The notes under the pieces are model-generated. The model saw only the letters and a list, made by a program, of their open reading frames with translations, searched no databases and was not told the origin of the DNA. DNA of 64,000 nt from the NCBI RefSeq assembly GCF_040581485.1, contig NC_090132.1, positions 10,799,001 through 10,863,000 on the forward strand. The letters run 5' to 3'. Below are positions 1-9,144 of this stretch, one piece after another (position 1 is the first letter of the stretch; every line of letters starts with the position of its first letter). The position numbers and the translations under genes are program-made. Origin of the DNA: Linepithema humile (taxonomy: Eukaryota; Arthropoda; Insecta; Hymenoptera; Formicidae).

Positions 1-449
1 ATGGTTACGGGAGCTGCATAAGGACTGCTTGACTCCTCTATTAGACCTGTATTTATTAAATCTTCTACTTGTTTCTCGATTTCTAATTTATCTTGAAACG
101 AGCATCTATAGGGTTTCTTTGAAACATATTTATTTTCTGTCAGTTTCACTGTGGCTTCATAATCCTTTACTGATCCTATATCAAACTTTGATTTGGCGAA
201 GATTATCTCGTTATTTTTTATAATATTCTCTATTTTATTAGTACTTATTTCATTAGTGTTATTTTGCTTATCTAAAAATTTTTTTTTTCCTTTTATTTGT
301 TTCTGTGATATGGTTAAATTTTCATCCTGGCAGAGTTTGAATTTTTTTATTGAGTCTAATCCTAATAGAAATTCACAATCAATGCCTTCCTTAACTATGA
401 AAAACTGAAAATCCTCTTCTACATTACAAATTTTAATACGTATTGTTAT
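1..449 (-). pseudogene. Element A: protease end to reverse transcriptase start (fragment)
   Basis: Read on the minus strand this stretch is open throughout and resembles a Ty3/gypsy pol. The protease tail motif EFLLGLDSI lies near 350-375, a Lys/Asn-rich linker follows, and the start of reverse transcriptase (YRCSFQDKLEIEKQ, then SSSPYAAPV) lies at about 5-110. The window edge cuts off the rest of RT. The frame stops at 449 exactly where BEL-1 begins; the element resumes at 7012 beyond the GTTAT target duplication. The pol/gag pieces at 7012-7669 and 24965-25649 belong to the same element. Assignment to gypsy-type is from the motif spacing; the exact family is unknown. Confidence 0.75.
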
Positions 450-874
450 TGTTGCGACATTAAATATCAGTTGCGATAAAAACACGCGTGGGCCCACGAA
501 AAAGGTTTCGCCGACTTCAGTCGGCATGCGACAAAGGCTTCGCCGACCTAAGACAACAAACAACCAACATGTCCGGCGTTAGCCGATAACCGCGTCACAT
601 AAGATTATGACCATTTAGATTGGTTACTTAAAATGTATTTCTTTTGATTGGTTCCCTTCTACCACCGCAAGATGCTATATAAGCAGCGAGATTAATTCAC
701 GAAGCTCAGATTTATATAATAGCGCGACTTTATAACAAGCCGAGATACATACGAGGCCGAATCCTCTGAAACCTACAGTATTATTTGTACGAAATATAAC
801 ATAATCACAAATAAACATAGATACGAAATTAATACATTGAGTGAAATTCTTTGTATAAAAATCACGACACGACA
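450..874 (+). repeat. BEL-1 5' LTR
   Basis: Begins TGTTGCGACATTAAATATC and ends ACGACACGACA, with canonical TG...CA ends. A second copy at 6582-7006 differs at one base. It contains a TATA-like box at 676-683 and short GC-rich inverted repeats around the GCCGAC motifs near 510-550. Confidence 0.95.
676..683 (+). promoter_or_regulatory. TATA box in BEL-1 LTR
   Basis: TATATAAG lies about 225 bp into the LTR, the expected place for the U3 promoter. The second copy is at 6808-6815 in the 3' LTR. No initiator was assigned. Confidence 0.5.
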
Positions 875-892
875 TGGTGCTTCCTGTGAGGT
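875..892 (+). other. Primer binding site of BEL-1
   Basis: TGGTGCTTCCTGTGAGGT follows the LTR directly and starts with the TGG that pairs with a tRNA CCA end. The tRNA was not identified. Confidence 0.6.
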
Positions 893-904
893 AGAGAGAC
901 TGAC

Positions 905-1206
905 AAGCAGCAGTTTCTTCGACCACTGACGACCAACAGTTTCCTCGACCATTGGACGATCGGGAGACTGACAAGCAGCAGTTTCCTCGACCACTGGACG
1001 ATCGGGAGATTGACGAACAACAGTTTCCTCGACCATTGGACGATCGGGAGACTGACAAGCAGCAGTTTCCTCGACCATTGGACGATCGGGAGACTGACAA
1101 GCAGCAGTTTCCTCGACCACTGGACGATCGGGAGATTGACGAACAACAGTTCCTCGACCATTGGACGATCGGGAAGCTGACGAGCAGCAGTTTCCTCGAC
1201 CACTGA
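905..1206 (+). repeat. 42-bp tandem repeat in the BEL-1 leader
   Basis: Seven imperfect units with the motif TTCCTCGACC recurring at 941, 983, 1025, 1067, 1109 and 1151, a strict 42-bp period. Units alternate between two variants (GACTGACAAGCAGCAG and GATTGACGAACAACAG). Because 42 is a multiple of three, several frames on both strands stay open through the array; I treat those ORFs as by-products. It lies between the primer binding site and the gag ATG at 1354, so it is part of the leader RNA. Confidence 0.9.
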
Positions 1207-1353
1207 ACGAACGACAACAGAAAGCGAAGCTGAAGGACAGACTATACGACGAAATATAAAGGCTAACGGCAAGTACATTCAACGTATTTATTTGGTTGTC
1301 GATCAAGCGATTTCTTTCATCCCTTATCATTTAAAAAAAAAGGGGGGCATACA

Positions 1354-3027
1354 ATGGACGATAAAGCAAAACTTTTGATACAGAAACGAACATCTTTAAA
1401 GGCACAAATAACTAATTTATCGAAGTTATTACAAAAGGGTCGATATGATAAATCCGCGCTAAAATTACGCATGATACGTGTTACTGAACTTTATCACGCT
1501 TACGAAGAATACAATGACGAACTTATATTACTAGATCCGAGTGATAGCCATACTGATGAATTCGCGCACATACAAGAAAAATACTATTCGCTCGCTGGCA
1601 AAATCGAAGAACTAACAAGTTCTAATACATCTAACGCGGTCGCTGGTACATCTAACGCGATCGCCGGTCCATCCAACGCGATCGCTGGTTCATCTAATGA
1701 CACAATTCAACATAACAACGCGAATGCCATCGTCGTAACGAGACCGCGAATAAAATTACCAGAAGCTTCTTTACCTAATTTCGATGGTCGATACGAGAAC
1801 TGGCTATCATTCAAAAATACCTTTCTCGCAATGATAGATATCCGCACAGATTTATCTGATATAGAAAAACTGCAATATTTACAATCAGCATTAACGGGCG
1901 AAGCCGCTAATAAAATAAAAATTCTATCAATTATAGGCTCGAATTACGCCAAGGCGTGGGAACTTTTGAAACGTGCATATGAAGTCAAACGAATCTTAAT
2001 TTCACGACATTTATCGTCACTATTAAATCTACCTACTTTAGAAAGGGAAACGACAGACGGTCTGTCAAGACTCGCCGACGATGCACAGCAACACGTCGCG
2101 TCGCTGGCTGCGTTAGGAATTAACGTCGGATCTGAAATACTCGTAAACTTATTAGAGAGTAAATTACCAAGGAACACCGCAGAAAAATGGGAAGAGTCGC
2201 TTAGCCGAGACGAATTTCCAAAAGTCGACGAGTTGTACGAATATCTATATAAAACCGCAATTCGAGTTTCGAAACGTAGTCGAACAGAAACTTTCAAACG
2301 GGAAGATAACAAGGAATTGCCTTTGGCAAAAAGGAGGCGAACGTCTAATAAAACATTTATAGTTAACGCGGCTAACAATTGCGTAGTTTGCAAGGTTAAT
2401 CAACATCAGTTATTTAAGTACGATAAATTCAAAAAAATGAGTGTACCCGAACGCATCGAGGTCATAAAAAACGCGAAGCTCTGTTTCAACTGTATGCGTT
2501 CCCATAGAGGCGTTCCCTGTGTTTACACTACTTGTACCATATGTCAAAGACGGCATAACACTCTCTTACATCTTGATAGACATACAGTCACAACAACAAA
2601 AACCGACGCTACTGAAAAGAAAACTGAAAAATCCACCAGACTAGCAGAGTTATCGAACGATAATACAATCTGTCTCGCTACGATCTCACCCGCGTTTATA
2701 CCTCAATTAATGACGACCGCCACGGTATTTGTACGGAATCGCGAATGCCATTTAGTAAAATGTCGAGCATTATTAGACACATGCGCTACAGCTAACTTTA
2801 TTTCTGAACGATTAGTGAGAGAATTAGGACTTTGTGTTACTTCATGCGCCTTACCGATCGGCACAATTAATTCTATGAATACAATATCAAAAGGTGTTGT
2901 TCAAATTACCATTCAATCATTGCACAATAAATTCAGTAAAAATTTAACAGCTCTATCGATTCCAACAATATCAGATTTCGTTCCGTCCGAAATATTCCCG
3001 CGAGATTCCGTCAAAAATACCATCTAA
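1354..3027 (+). CDS. BEL-1 gag-protease polyprotein
   Basis: The 557-codon ORF starts after the leader repeat. Residues 1-100 are a helical region beginning MDDKAKLLIQK. A DUF1759-like capsid region follows (residues 140-320), including the motif LPNFDGRYENWLSFK. A Cys/His cluster near residues 347-405 (CVVCK, LCFNCMRSH, CTICQRRH) looks like BEL-type zinc knuckles. The retropepsin motif is ALLDTCATANFIS near residue 473. Canonical retropepsins have D[TS]G; here a Cys replaces the Gly, a substitution I believe is common in insect Pao-like elements but could not check. The frame ends at 3027 before the protease is complete; the remainder lies in the next frame, upstream of 3077. Confidence 0.9.
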   Translation: MDDKAKLLIQKRTSLKAQITNLSKLLQKGRYDKSALKLRMIRVTELYHAYEEYNDELILLDPSDSHTDEFAHIQEKYYSLAGKIEELTSSNTSNAVAGTSNAIAGPSNAIAGSSNDTIQHNNANAIVVTRPRIKLPEASLPNFDGRYENWLSFKNTFLAMIDIRTDLSDIEKLQYLQSALTGEAANKIKILSIIGSNYAKAWELLKRAYEVKRILISRHLSSLLNLPTLERETTDGLSRLADDAQQHVASLAALGINVGSEILVNLLESKLPRNTAEKWEESLSRDEFPKVDELYEYLYKTAIRVSKRSRTETFKREDNKELPLAKRRRTSNKTFIVNAANNCVVCKVNQHQLFKYDKFKKMSVPERIEVIKNAKLCFNCMRSHRGVPCVYTTCTICQRRHNTLLHLDRHTVTTTKTDATEKKTEKSTRLAELSNDNTICLATISPAFIPQLMTTATVFVRNRECHLVKCRALLDTCATANFISERLVRELGLCVTSCALPIGTINSMNTISKGVVQITIQSLHNKFSKNLTALSIPTISDFVPSEIFPRDSVKNTI

Positions 3028-3076
3028 TATCAAATTAGCCGATCCAGAGTTCCACGTACCGCGTTCGGTCGATCTA

Positions 3077-6000
3077 TTGATCGGTGCTGGAGCAACATTA
3101 TCATTATTTTCAATAGGTCAAATAAATCTATCTCATAAAGGCCATGATTTGTATTTACAAAAAACACGGCTTGGTTGGGTCGTAGCAGGCGGAAGCGCGT
3201 CATCGGTTCATAAAAAAATCAACATATGCTCGTTGACTAATTTAGAACAACAAATCACTAAATTTTGGACAATCGAGGAAATAACAACAGATAAAACTAG
3301 ATCCGCAGACGAACTTGATTGTGAAACACATTTCATAAAAAACGTTACTCGAAACAACAATGGACGTTATGTAGTCCAACTGCCATTCCGCGAAGGAAAC
3401 AATCGGCTCGGTGAATCGCGCTCTATCGCTCTCAAACGATTACATTCTCTCGAACGAAAACTCAAATCTGACCCGGAATTGAAAACAGCCTATTCACAAA
3501 TCATACAAGAATACATAGATCTAGATCACATGTCTCTGATAAACGACCCACACGACAACGGATTTTACATGCCGCATCACGCAGTAATAAAAGCCGCAAG
3601 CAACACCACCAAAGTCCGCGTAGTATTCGACGCGTCAGCAAAAACAAATAATGGTACATCATTAAATGACATATTATTGGTAGGACCCACGATACAAGAC
3701 AATCTATTCGTGCATTTACTCAGATTCCGCACCTATAAATACGTTCTTACAGCGGACATCGAGAAAATGTATCGGCAGATACTACTACATGAGAACGATC
3801 AAATATATCAGCGTATACTTTGGCGTCAAGGAGATCAAATTAAAACCTTTCAGCTTAAAACTCTCACTTTCGGCGTATCATCATCCCCGTATCTCGCCAT
3901 ACGTACAATTCATAAATTAGCAGACGACGAATGCAAAAAATATCCCATTGCCTCTAAAGTTTTCAAAACGCATTTATATGTAGACGATTTGTTAACGGGT
4001 ACAAACACAATTAGTGAAGCTCGTAGATTAAAAAACGAAATAATAACAATACTTTCACGAGGCGGATTCAACATTCGACAATGGGCTTCAAATGAAAGAC
4101 AGATTATTAACGATTTAGAATCTAAAAATGTAAATGCAAATATCGCACTTGACAAAGACAATCCATTGAAAACACTAGGCGTTACATGGCGCGCGCGTAA
4201 CGATGTATTATCTTATTCAGTCCATCCGATTAATCATACCGAAAGAATCACGAAGCGGATCGTTCTTTCCGAAATTGCGAAGATTTTCGATCCTTTGGGT
4301 ATCTTAGGGCCGGTCATATTATATGCTAAAAAATTAATGCAAGAATTATGGCAATGCAAACTCGATTGGGATGAATCAATTCCCGCGAACATACATACTA
4401 AATGGAACGAATTCACAACACAATTAAATTTGATTAATGAATTATCTGTCGACCGTTCAATATTAATTTCTAAACACATCGATGTACAAATTCATGGCTT
4501 TTGTGACGCGAGCAACGTAGGTTACGGCGCATGCATCTACATTCGTTCAAGCGACTTACATAACAATATACTTTGTAGCCTTTTATGCGCTAAATCTCGA
4601 GTTGCACCATTGAAAAACATGACGATACCTCGTCTCGAATTATGCGGCGCGCTTCTATTAGCTAAACTATATCATGAAACACGAGAGGCTATAAATCTCT
4701 CATTTAGCAAAGTAATATTATGGAGCGATTCGAATATTGTTTTGCACTGGATAAAAACTTCACCTCATCTTTTAAAACCATACGTGTCACATCGCGTTGC
4801 TCAAATCCAAAATCTCACCGATTCTCAAATTTGGCGATACGTTACATCCAGGGATAACCCAGCCGACGCGCTTTCAAGGGGACAATTGCCAAGCGCTTTT
4901 TTAAACAATCGATCATGGCTTTCGAGACCATCATGGTTAACAAAAAAAGAATGCGAATGGACCACCGATATTATCGAGTTGAACGAAATACCAGAACTTA
5001 GGAAAAATACATGTTTAATAACAGAACCTAACGCATATCTTATTTTACGAAAATACTCATCATATTCAAAGTTATTGCGAATTATAGCATTATGCATGCG
5101 TTTTCGACTAGATAATACTTATCGAGGGCAATTATGTATAAAAGAAATAGACGAAACCGAAAAAAGAATAATGAAAATCATTCAAGCTTCTTGTTTTGCG
5201 CAAGAATTGAAAGAGCTCACGGACAAACAAACGATAAAAAAGAATAACACTGCCGCACTAAATCCATTTATTGATAACGACGGTTTAATTCGAGTAGGCG
5301 GACGTCTCAAAAATTCAGACTTAACTTTCTCACAAAAACATCCTATTCTACTTCCCAGTCGTCATTTTTTGACGGATCTTATTATTAGAGAAATACATGA
5401 AAAATATTATCACGCAGGTATTCAAACAACTTTATATACAATGAGGCAGAAATTTTGGTTAATTGACGGACGAAATCAAGTGTGCAAGATTATACGATCT
5501 TGCATACGTTGCTTTCGATTTAAGGCCGACACGGTCAATTATAAAATGGCCGATTTACCTAACGCCCGAGTGCGTAATACATTTCCCTTTGCTAACACAG
5601 GAATAGACTTTTACGGGCCGTTTTTTATTAAAGAGAAAAAACATCAAAACCGAAATCGAATTAAAATATACGTGTGCGTGTTCATATGTATGGCTATAAA
5701 GGCGGTGCATTTAGAAGTAGTCAGCGATCTGACTAGCGACGGATTCCTCGCAGCCTTGAAACGCTTCATTTCAAGGCGAGGTATCCCGGCACACATTTAT
5801 TCCGATAACGGAACGAACTTTATAGGAGCAAATAATCATTTGAAGGAGCTATATGCTCTTTTCAATTCCGATGAACACAAAAATCGAATCAGTTTATTTT
5901 CACTCGAACACCGCATTACTTGGCATTTCATCCCTCCGATTGCGCCTCATCACGGCGGTCTGTGGGAATCCACAGTAAAACTATTTAAACATCATTTTAA

Positions 6001-6505
6001 ACGCGTCATTGGAGAATTACTATTTACATTTGAAGAATTAAACACGTTTACCATAGAAGTTGAAGGAATATTAAATTCCAGACCGATATCATCTATTTCA
6101 TCCGACCCTAACGATCCTTTAGTATTAACACCCGCACACTGCTTGATCGGCAGACCAATGAATAACATGCCTGAGTCGGATTTCACGTCTGTCCCAGCCA
6201 ATCGTCTTTCTACATGGGAACATATAACTAAAGTACGACAAGATTTCTGGTCTCGATGGAGCCTGGAATATCTCAACGAGATGCAAATTCGTCGCAAATG
6301 GATAAAAGACGGAGACAAAATCGACATCGGTATGATCGTGCTTGTCAAGGAGAAGGGCCTTCCGTGCATGCAATGGGCTTTGGGCACGGTCACAGAAATC
6401 CATCCCGGTACAGACGGCGTCGTGCGCACTGTTACTATCAAGACGTTAACGGGAGAGTTAAAGCGATCAGTGAAGTGCATATGTCCACTTCCAATTGAAA
6501 AATAA
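3077..6505 (+). CDS. BEL-1 pol: RT, RNase H, integrase
   Basis: The 1142-codon ORF carries the end of the protease region (LLIGAGATLSLFS), the conserved BEL segment ending LGWVVAGG, and RT with catalytic YVDDLLTG near residue 300. RNase H contains GFCDASNVGYGA near residue 475. The integrase has an H2C2 zinc motif around 5395-5510, DDE-type residues in GIDFYGPF, YSDNGTNFIG and HHGGLWESTVK, and a C-terminal DUF5641-like region (WSRWSLEYLNEMQIR). No internal stop is present. The listed start is the first ATG; the true reading enters from gag-protease by a frame change of +1, most simply an old one-base indel, since BEL elements normally have one long ORF. Confidence 0.92.
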   Translation: MIGAGATLSLFSIGQINLSHKGHDLYLQKTRLGWVVAGGSASSVHKKINICSLTNLEQQITKFWTIEEITTDKTRSADELDCETHFIKNVTRNNNGRYVVQLPFREGNNRLGESRSIALKRLHSLERKLKSDPELKTAYSQIIQEYIDLDHMSLINDPHDNGFYMPHHAVIKAASNTTKVRVVFDASAKTNNGTSLNDILLVGPTIQDNLFVHLLRFRTYKYVLTADIEKMYRQILLHENDQIYQRILWRQGDQIKTFQLKTLTFGVSSSPYLAIRTIHKLADDECKKYPIASKVFKTHLYVDDLLTGTNTISEARRLKNEIITILSRGGFNIRQWASNERQIINDLESKNVNANIALDKDNPLKTLGVTWRARNDVLSYSVHPINHTERITKRIVLSEIAKIFDPLGILGPVILYAKKLMQELWQCKLDWDESIPANIHTKWNEFTTQLNLINELSVDRSILISKHIDVQIHGFCDASNVGYGACIYIRSSDLHNNILCSLLCAKSRVAPLKNMTIPRLELCGALLLAKLYHETREAINLSFSKVILWSDSNIVLHWIKTSPHLLKPYVSHRVAQIQNLTDSQIWRYVTSRDNPADALSRGQLPSAFLNNRSWLSRPSWLTKKECEWTTDIIELNEIPELRKNTCLITEPNAYLILRKYSSYSKLLRIIALCMRFRLDNTYRGQLCIKEIDETEKRIMKIIQASCFAQELKELTDKQTIKKNNTAALNPFIDNDGLIRVGGRLKNSDLTFSQKHPILLPSRHFLTDLIIREIHEKYYHAGIQTTLYTMRQKFWLIDGRNQVCKIIRSCIRCFRFKADTVNYKMADLPNARVRNTFPFANTGIDFYGPFFIKEKKHQNRNRIKIYVCVFICMAIKAVHLEVVSDLTSDGFLAALKRFISRRGIPAHIYSDNGTNFIGANNHLKELYALFNSDEHKNRISLFSLEHRITWHFIPPIAPHHGGLWESTVKLFKHHFKRVIGELLFTFEELNTFTIEVEGILNSRPISSISSDPNDPLVLTPAHCLIGRPMNNMPESDFTSVPANRLSTWEHITKVRQDFWSRWSLEYLNEMQIRRKWIKDGDKIDIGMIVLVKEKGLPCMQWALGTVTEIHPGTDGVVRTVTIKTLTGELKRSVKCICPLPIEK

Positions 6506-6570
6506 TATTGTAAACATTATTGTCAATGTAAACGAGTAAAACACGCATGTAATTGATCGGTACCCTCTCA

Positions 6571-6581
6571 AGGGGGGAGCA
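6571..6581 (+). other. Polypurine tract of BEL-1
   Basis: The run AGGGGGGAGCA ends exactly at the 3' LTR start. It is the expected plus-strand primer site. Confidence 0.75.
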
Positions 6582-7006
6582 TGTTGCGACATTAAATATC
6601 AGTTGCGATAAAAACACGCGTGGGCCCACGAAAAAGGTTTCGCCGACTTCAGTCGGCATGCGACAAAGGCTTCGCCGACCTAAGACAACAAACAACCAAC
6701 ATGTCCGGCGTTAGCCGATAACCGCGTCACATAAGATTATGACCATTTAGATTGGTTACTTAAAATGTATTTCTTTTGATTGGTTCCCTTCTACCACCGC
6801 AAGATGCTATATAAGCAGCGAGATTAATTCACGAAGCTCAGATCTATATAATAGCGCGACTTTATAACAAGCCGAGATACATACGAGGCCGAATCCTCTG
6901 AAACCTACAGTATTATTTGTACGAAATATAACATAATCACAAATAAACATAGATACGAAATTAATACATTGAGTGAAATTCTTTGTATAAAAATCACGAC
7001 ACGACA
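6582..7006 (+). repeat. BEL-1 3' LTR
   Basis: Copy of 450-874 with one visible substitution. The GTTAT target duplication follows at 7007-7011. Confidence 0.95.
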
Positions 7007-7011
7007 GTTAT

Positions 7012-7190
7012 AATCCCTTCCGTTTTCGCCGTTCCCGCTACACCTTTAATGGTATCTCTCCCACCTATTATTTGTTTGGTATTTCTTTTATCGTTCAAAA
7101 ATGTACTACTAACTAGAGAGACATTGGATTAGGAGTCATAAAGACCAATTGCTGGGCAACCATTTGCAAAAATCTTAATTTTAATAAGTG
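7012..7190 (-). pseudogene. Element A: protease with active-site nonsense codon
   Basis: Minus-strand continuation of element A on the far side of BEL-1. The peptide around the catalytic aspartate reads GLYDS, stop, SNVSLVSS. The glycine position of an expected DSG motif is therefore a stop codon. The gag ORF (stop at 7197) is in another frame, consistent with a gag-pol frameshift in the parent. Confidence 0.65.
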
Positions 7191-7196
7191 GGAGGA

Positions 7197-7669
7197 CTAT
7201 TCGTTTTTTGTCTCCTCATGGCTTGCTACTACTTCTTGTATTTCATTATTATTTGTAACCTTGATATTTTCGTTTTTTAAGTTTTTAGTTTGTCTCTCTT
7301 TATTACGGCATGCGCTTTCTAAATGAAATCTATTTTTGAAACCTAATCTATTACAAATGCTACATGGTCTTTTTTCGTTTAGAATTCTCTTGTTTACATT
7401 ATCATTTTTTGATTCATTAATCTTTCCAAATTGTTTCAATTTTGCCATTAAATTTTCTATATTTATAATAGATTTTCTATCTATCTTATTTTGGATAAAA
7501 TTTGGTAAGCTAATAACAATCATGTTGATTTGTGTGTTTATAGACAAACTATCATCCGCTTCTAACAATAATCTTCTTTTCTTTAACGCATATTCTAATA
7601 GCGAGCCATTATAGAACTTAAAGTTATACGCATACGTTATATCTGTCCAAGACTGTGCAGAGAAGGTAT
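7197..7669 (-). pseudogene. Element A: C-terminal half of gag
   Basis: The minus-strand frame runs from the insertion point of element C at 7669 to a stop at 7197. The part belonging to A starts around FSAQSWTDITYAYNF and includes a capsid-like segment (LLEYALKKRRLLLEA) and a zinc-knuckle-like cluster (CSICNRLGFKNRFHLESAC). The open frame extends to 7742 only because it reads into the LTR of C. The N-terminal half lies at 24965-25649 beyond C; the GTAT duplication at 7666-7669 and 24961-24964 proves the interruption. Confidence 0.8.
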
Positions 7670-8216
7670 TGAAAGACTCTTCCAAATATCTTTCGATTAT
7701 CGACTTTTTACTAGTAATATTCTTATTTCCAAGATTATTCAAACTATTGCGACGGTTACGTCCTAGACGCGACCCCGGTTATTTTGTTTAATTTATTAGC
7801 GATTGTACTTTGATGGAAATGGTAAAACGGCAGGATGGTACTCAAATGATTTAAATAAGATCGACACTGATTTTATGTGATATTTAACAAATAGTCTTTA
7901 TGTAGAAAATACAACTGTGCGAAAACGACTAAGTTTCGATTTAATAAATTCGGCCCGACTGTCTCTCTATTAATTTCGATTTGTGCGACTGTTTCGACTG
8001 GTTCGGCGATAGAGAGTGAGATTCGATCTCCGGCTCTCTCGCAGGTCGACTTTGTCGAATATTCTCGATCCTTAGATCAGTTACAATTTAACATGAACAA
8101 ATTATGAGGAGCGGGAATGCGTGCGCTCTGGATCTATTTTATTGAGGCGCTGCTCTCGATCAACCGGCTGCCGTCCGCTGGCGCCGTCTATCGGATGCTA
8201 TTGCTTGCATCTTACA
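7670..8216 (-). repeat. Element C 3' LTR
   Basis: 547 bp with TG...CA ends on both strands; its pair is 24414-24960. Read on the minus strand it starts TGTAAGATGCAAGCAATAGC. A diverged relative occurs at 50146-50834. Confidence 0.92.
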
Positions 8217-8462
8217 GCTCGGCCGTCCTGGCGCTGGACTTCGTCCCGAAGTTCTCATATGTGCATTTATTGCGCAATTCATTTCGTGTGCGTAATTGTG
8301 AACAAAAGTGAAACAGTTCGTTGTAGTCGATTCGACATTTAACTTCTACAAATCTGTGGTAAGTTTTATACCTTAATAGCTACAATTTTCTAGACTTAAA
8401 ACATTCATTATTACTATTTCTTATAATTAACGACTAACCTAATAACCAAATTATTTTGTAGA
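8217..8462 (-). other. Element C 3' untranslated segment
   Basis: Between the end of C pol and its 3' LTR. I see no clear polypurine tract next to the LTR. On the plus strand it contains a donor-like CTGTGGTAAGT near 8353 and an acceptor-like TTATTTTGTAG ending at 8461, about 100 bp apart. No coding sequence is recognised. Confidence 0.5.
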
Positions 8463-8527
8463 TCAACTTTCGCTTGGTGGTTCATCGAGAGGACTACATC
8501 GGATCCAGGGCTTTAGACGATCGCAAG
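8463..8527 (-). pseudogene. Element C: last codons of pol
   Basis: Minus-strand frame continuing the integrase C-terminus from 20904 once D is ignored. It reads about 20 codons (beginning around RLKPWIRCSPLD) to a stop at 8463-8465. The four bases CAAG at 8524-8527 are the D target duplication, repeated at 20900-20903. Confidence 0.7.
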
Positions 8528-8671
8528 TGTCACGTCCCGGTGAATCACGAATACCCACGAAGGGTCGGTCGGATACCCGGAATCAATCGCGAAAAATTTC
8601 GGGTTACTAAGCCTGTGCGACTCTACCCGGGGACACGCGCGATTAACGTGCACAGGTAACTATGTATGGAG

Positions 8672-9025
8672 TTAAGGAATGATTCGATTTCGCGTTTGAC
8701 TGAGTGCTATAGTAGTAGCCTCCGCCCCTAGTTCAGATTCCGAAGCGGGATGGGTACGGAGAAAATCCGCTAGTACGATCCGACAAGTAAAGCAGTTATT
8801 TGAGGCGCGCGCGATAGTTAGCTCCTGACGACAAATACAACAGCGTTGTACTTCGGGATGTGGATGTATCACTAGGCTATGTCGCCTTAAGAGGCACCGA
8901 GATTCAATAGAAATAAGGGGGTCGAATACTACACAGCGTCTGCAGAGGGCGTCTGGCGTATGACTAATGTTACTAATATCTACGTGTAAAAAGTCTAGGG
9001 TACACCACGCGATGGGGCGTTCCAT
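8672..9025 (-). CDS. LTR ORF 1 (117 aa), putative zinc-binding protein, 3' LTR copy
   Basis: Unrecognised 117-residue protein encoded entirely inside the LTR. It contains three CXXC pairs (LCRRC near residue 29, CCICR near 63, CFTC near 78) with intervening histidines (RRHSLVIHPH), which suggests a small zinc-binding fold. There is no signal peptide or membrane segment. The copy at 18785-19138 in the other LTR is identical; because the LTRs are young, that is not evidence of selection. It lies downstream of the predicted start at 9901, so in the 5' LTR it would be within the leader of the genomic RNA. No function is known to me. Confidence 0.5.
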   Translation of the reverse strand: MERPIAWCTLDFLHVDISNISHTPDALCRRCVVFDPLISIESRCLLRRHSLVIHPHPEVQRCCICRQELTIARASNNCFTCRIVLADFLRTHPASESELGAEATTIALSQTRNRIIP

Positions 9026-9117
9026 ATAGAAGCGGCGTGAAGCGCCTTAAGATCGATCTACAGGGTGGTTTCGGCGGGTTCCTTTAACGTTTAAATTCTA
9101 TAACAATTTCGTTGTGT

Positions 9118-9123
9118 ACTTAC
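9118..9123 (-). promoter_or_regulatory. Strong splice donor in D LTR
   Basis: The minus strand reads CTCCGGTAAGTACAC, a near-perfect metazoan donor, between the two LTR ORFs. The copy in the 5' LTR is at 19231-19236. It could serve env splicing from the genomic RNA. Confidence 0.4.
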
Positions 9124-9144
9124 CGGAGCTGGGTATAGCTGCTT

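Larger units (their letters stand above)
450..7006 (+). mobile_element. BEL-1: nearly intact BEL/Pao LTR retrotransposon
   Basis: Two 425-bp LTRs (450-874 and 6582-7006) flank a gag-protease ORF and a pol ORF. Target site duplication GTTAT is at 445-449 and 7007-7011. The LTRs show one difference by eye (T versus C in the agatYtatataat segment near 712/6844), so insertion was recent. A primer binding site follows the left LTR and a polypurine tract precedes the right one. The domain order protease, RT, RNase H, integrase with a C-terminal DUF5641-like region, and the DUF1759-like gag, are typical of BEL/Pao. One frameshift separates the two ORFs near 2990-3030. The element lies inside the protease region of element A. 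Confidence 0.95.

Noticed and set aside
675..1330. Three overlapping minus-strand ORFs of 138-185 codons and a plus-strand ORF of 84 codons
   Set aside because: They run through the 42-bp repeat in the BEL-1 leader; a period divisible by three keeps frames open by chance.
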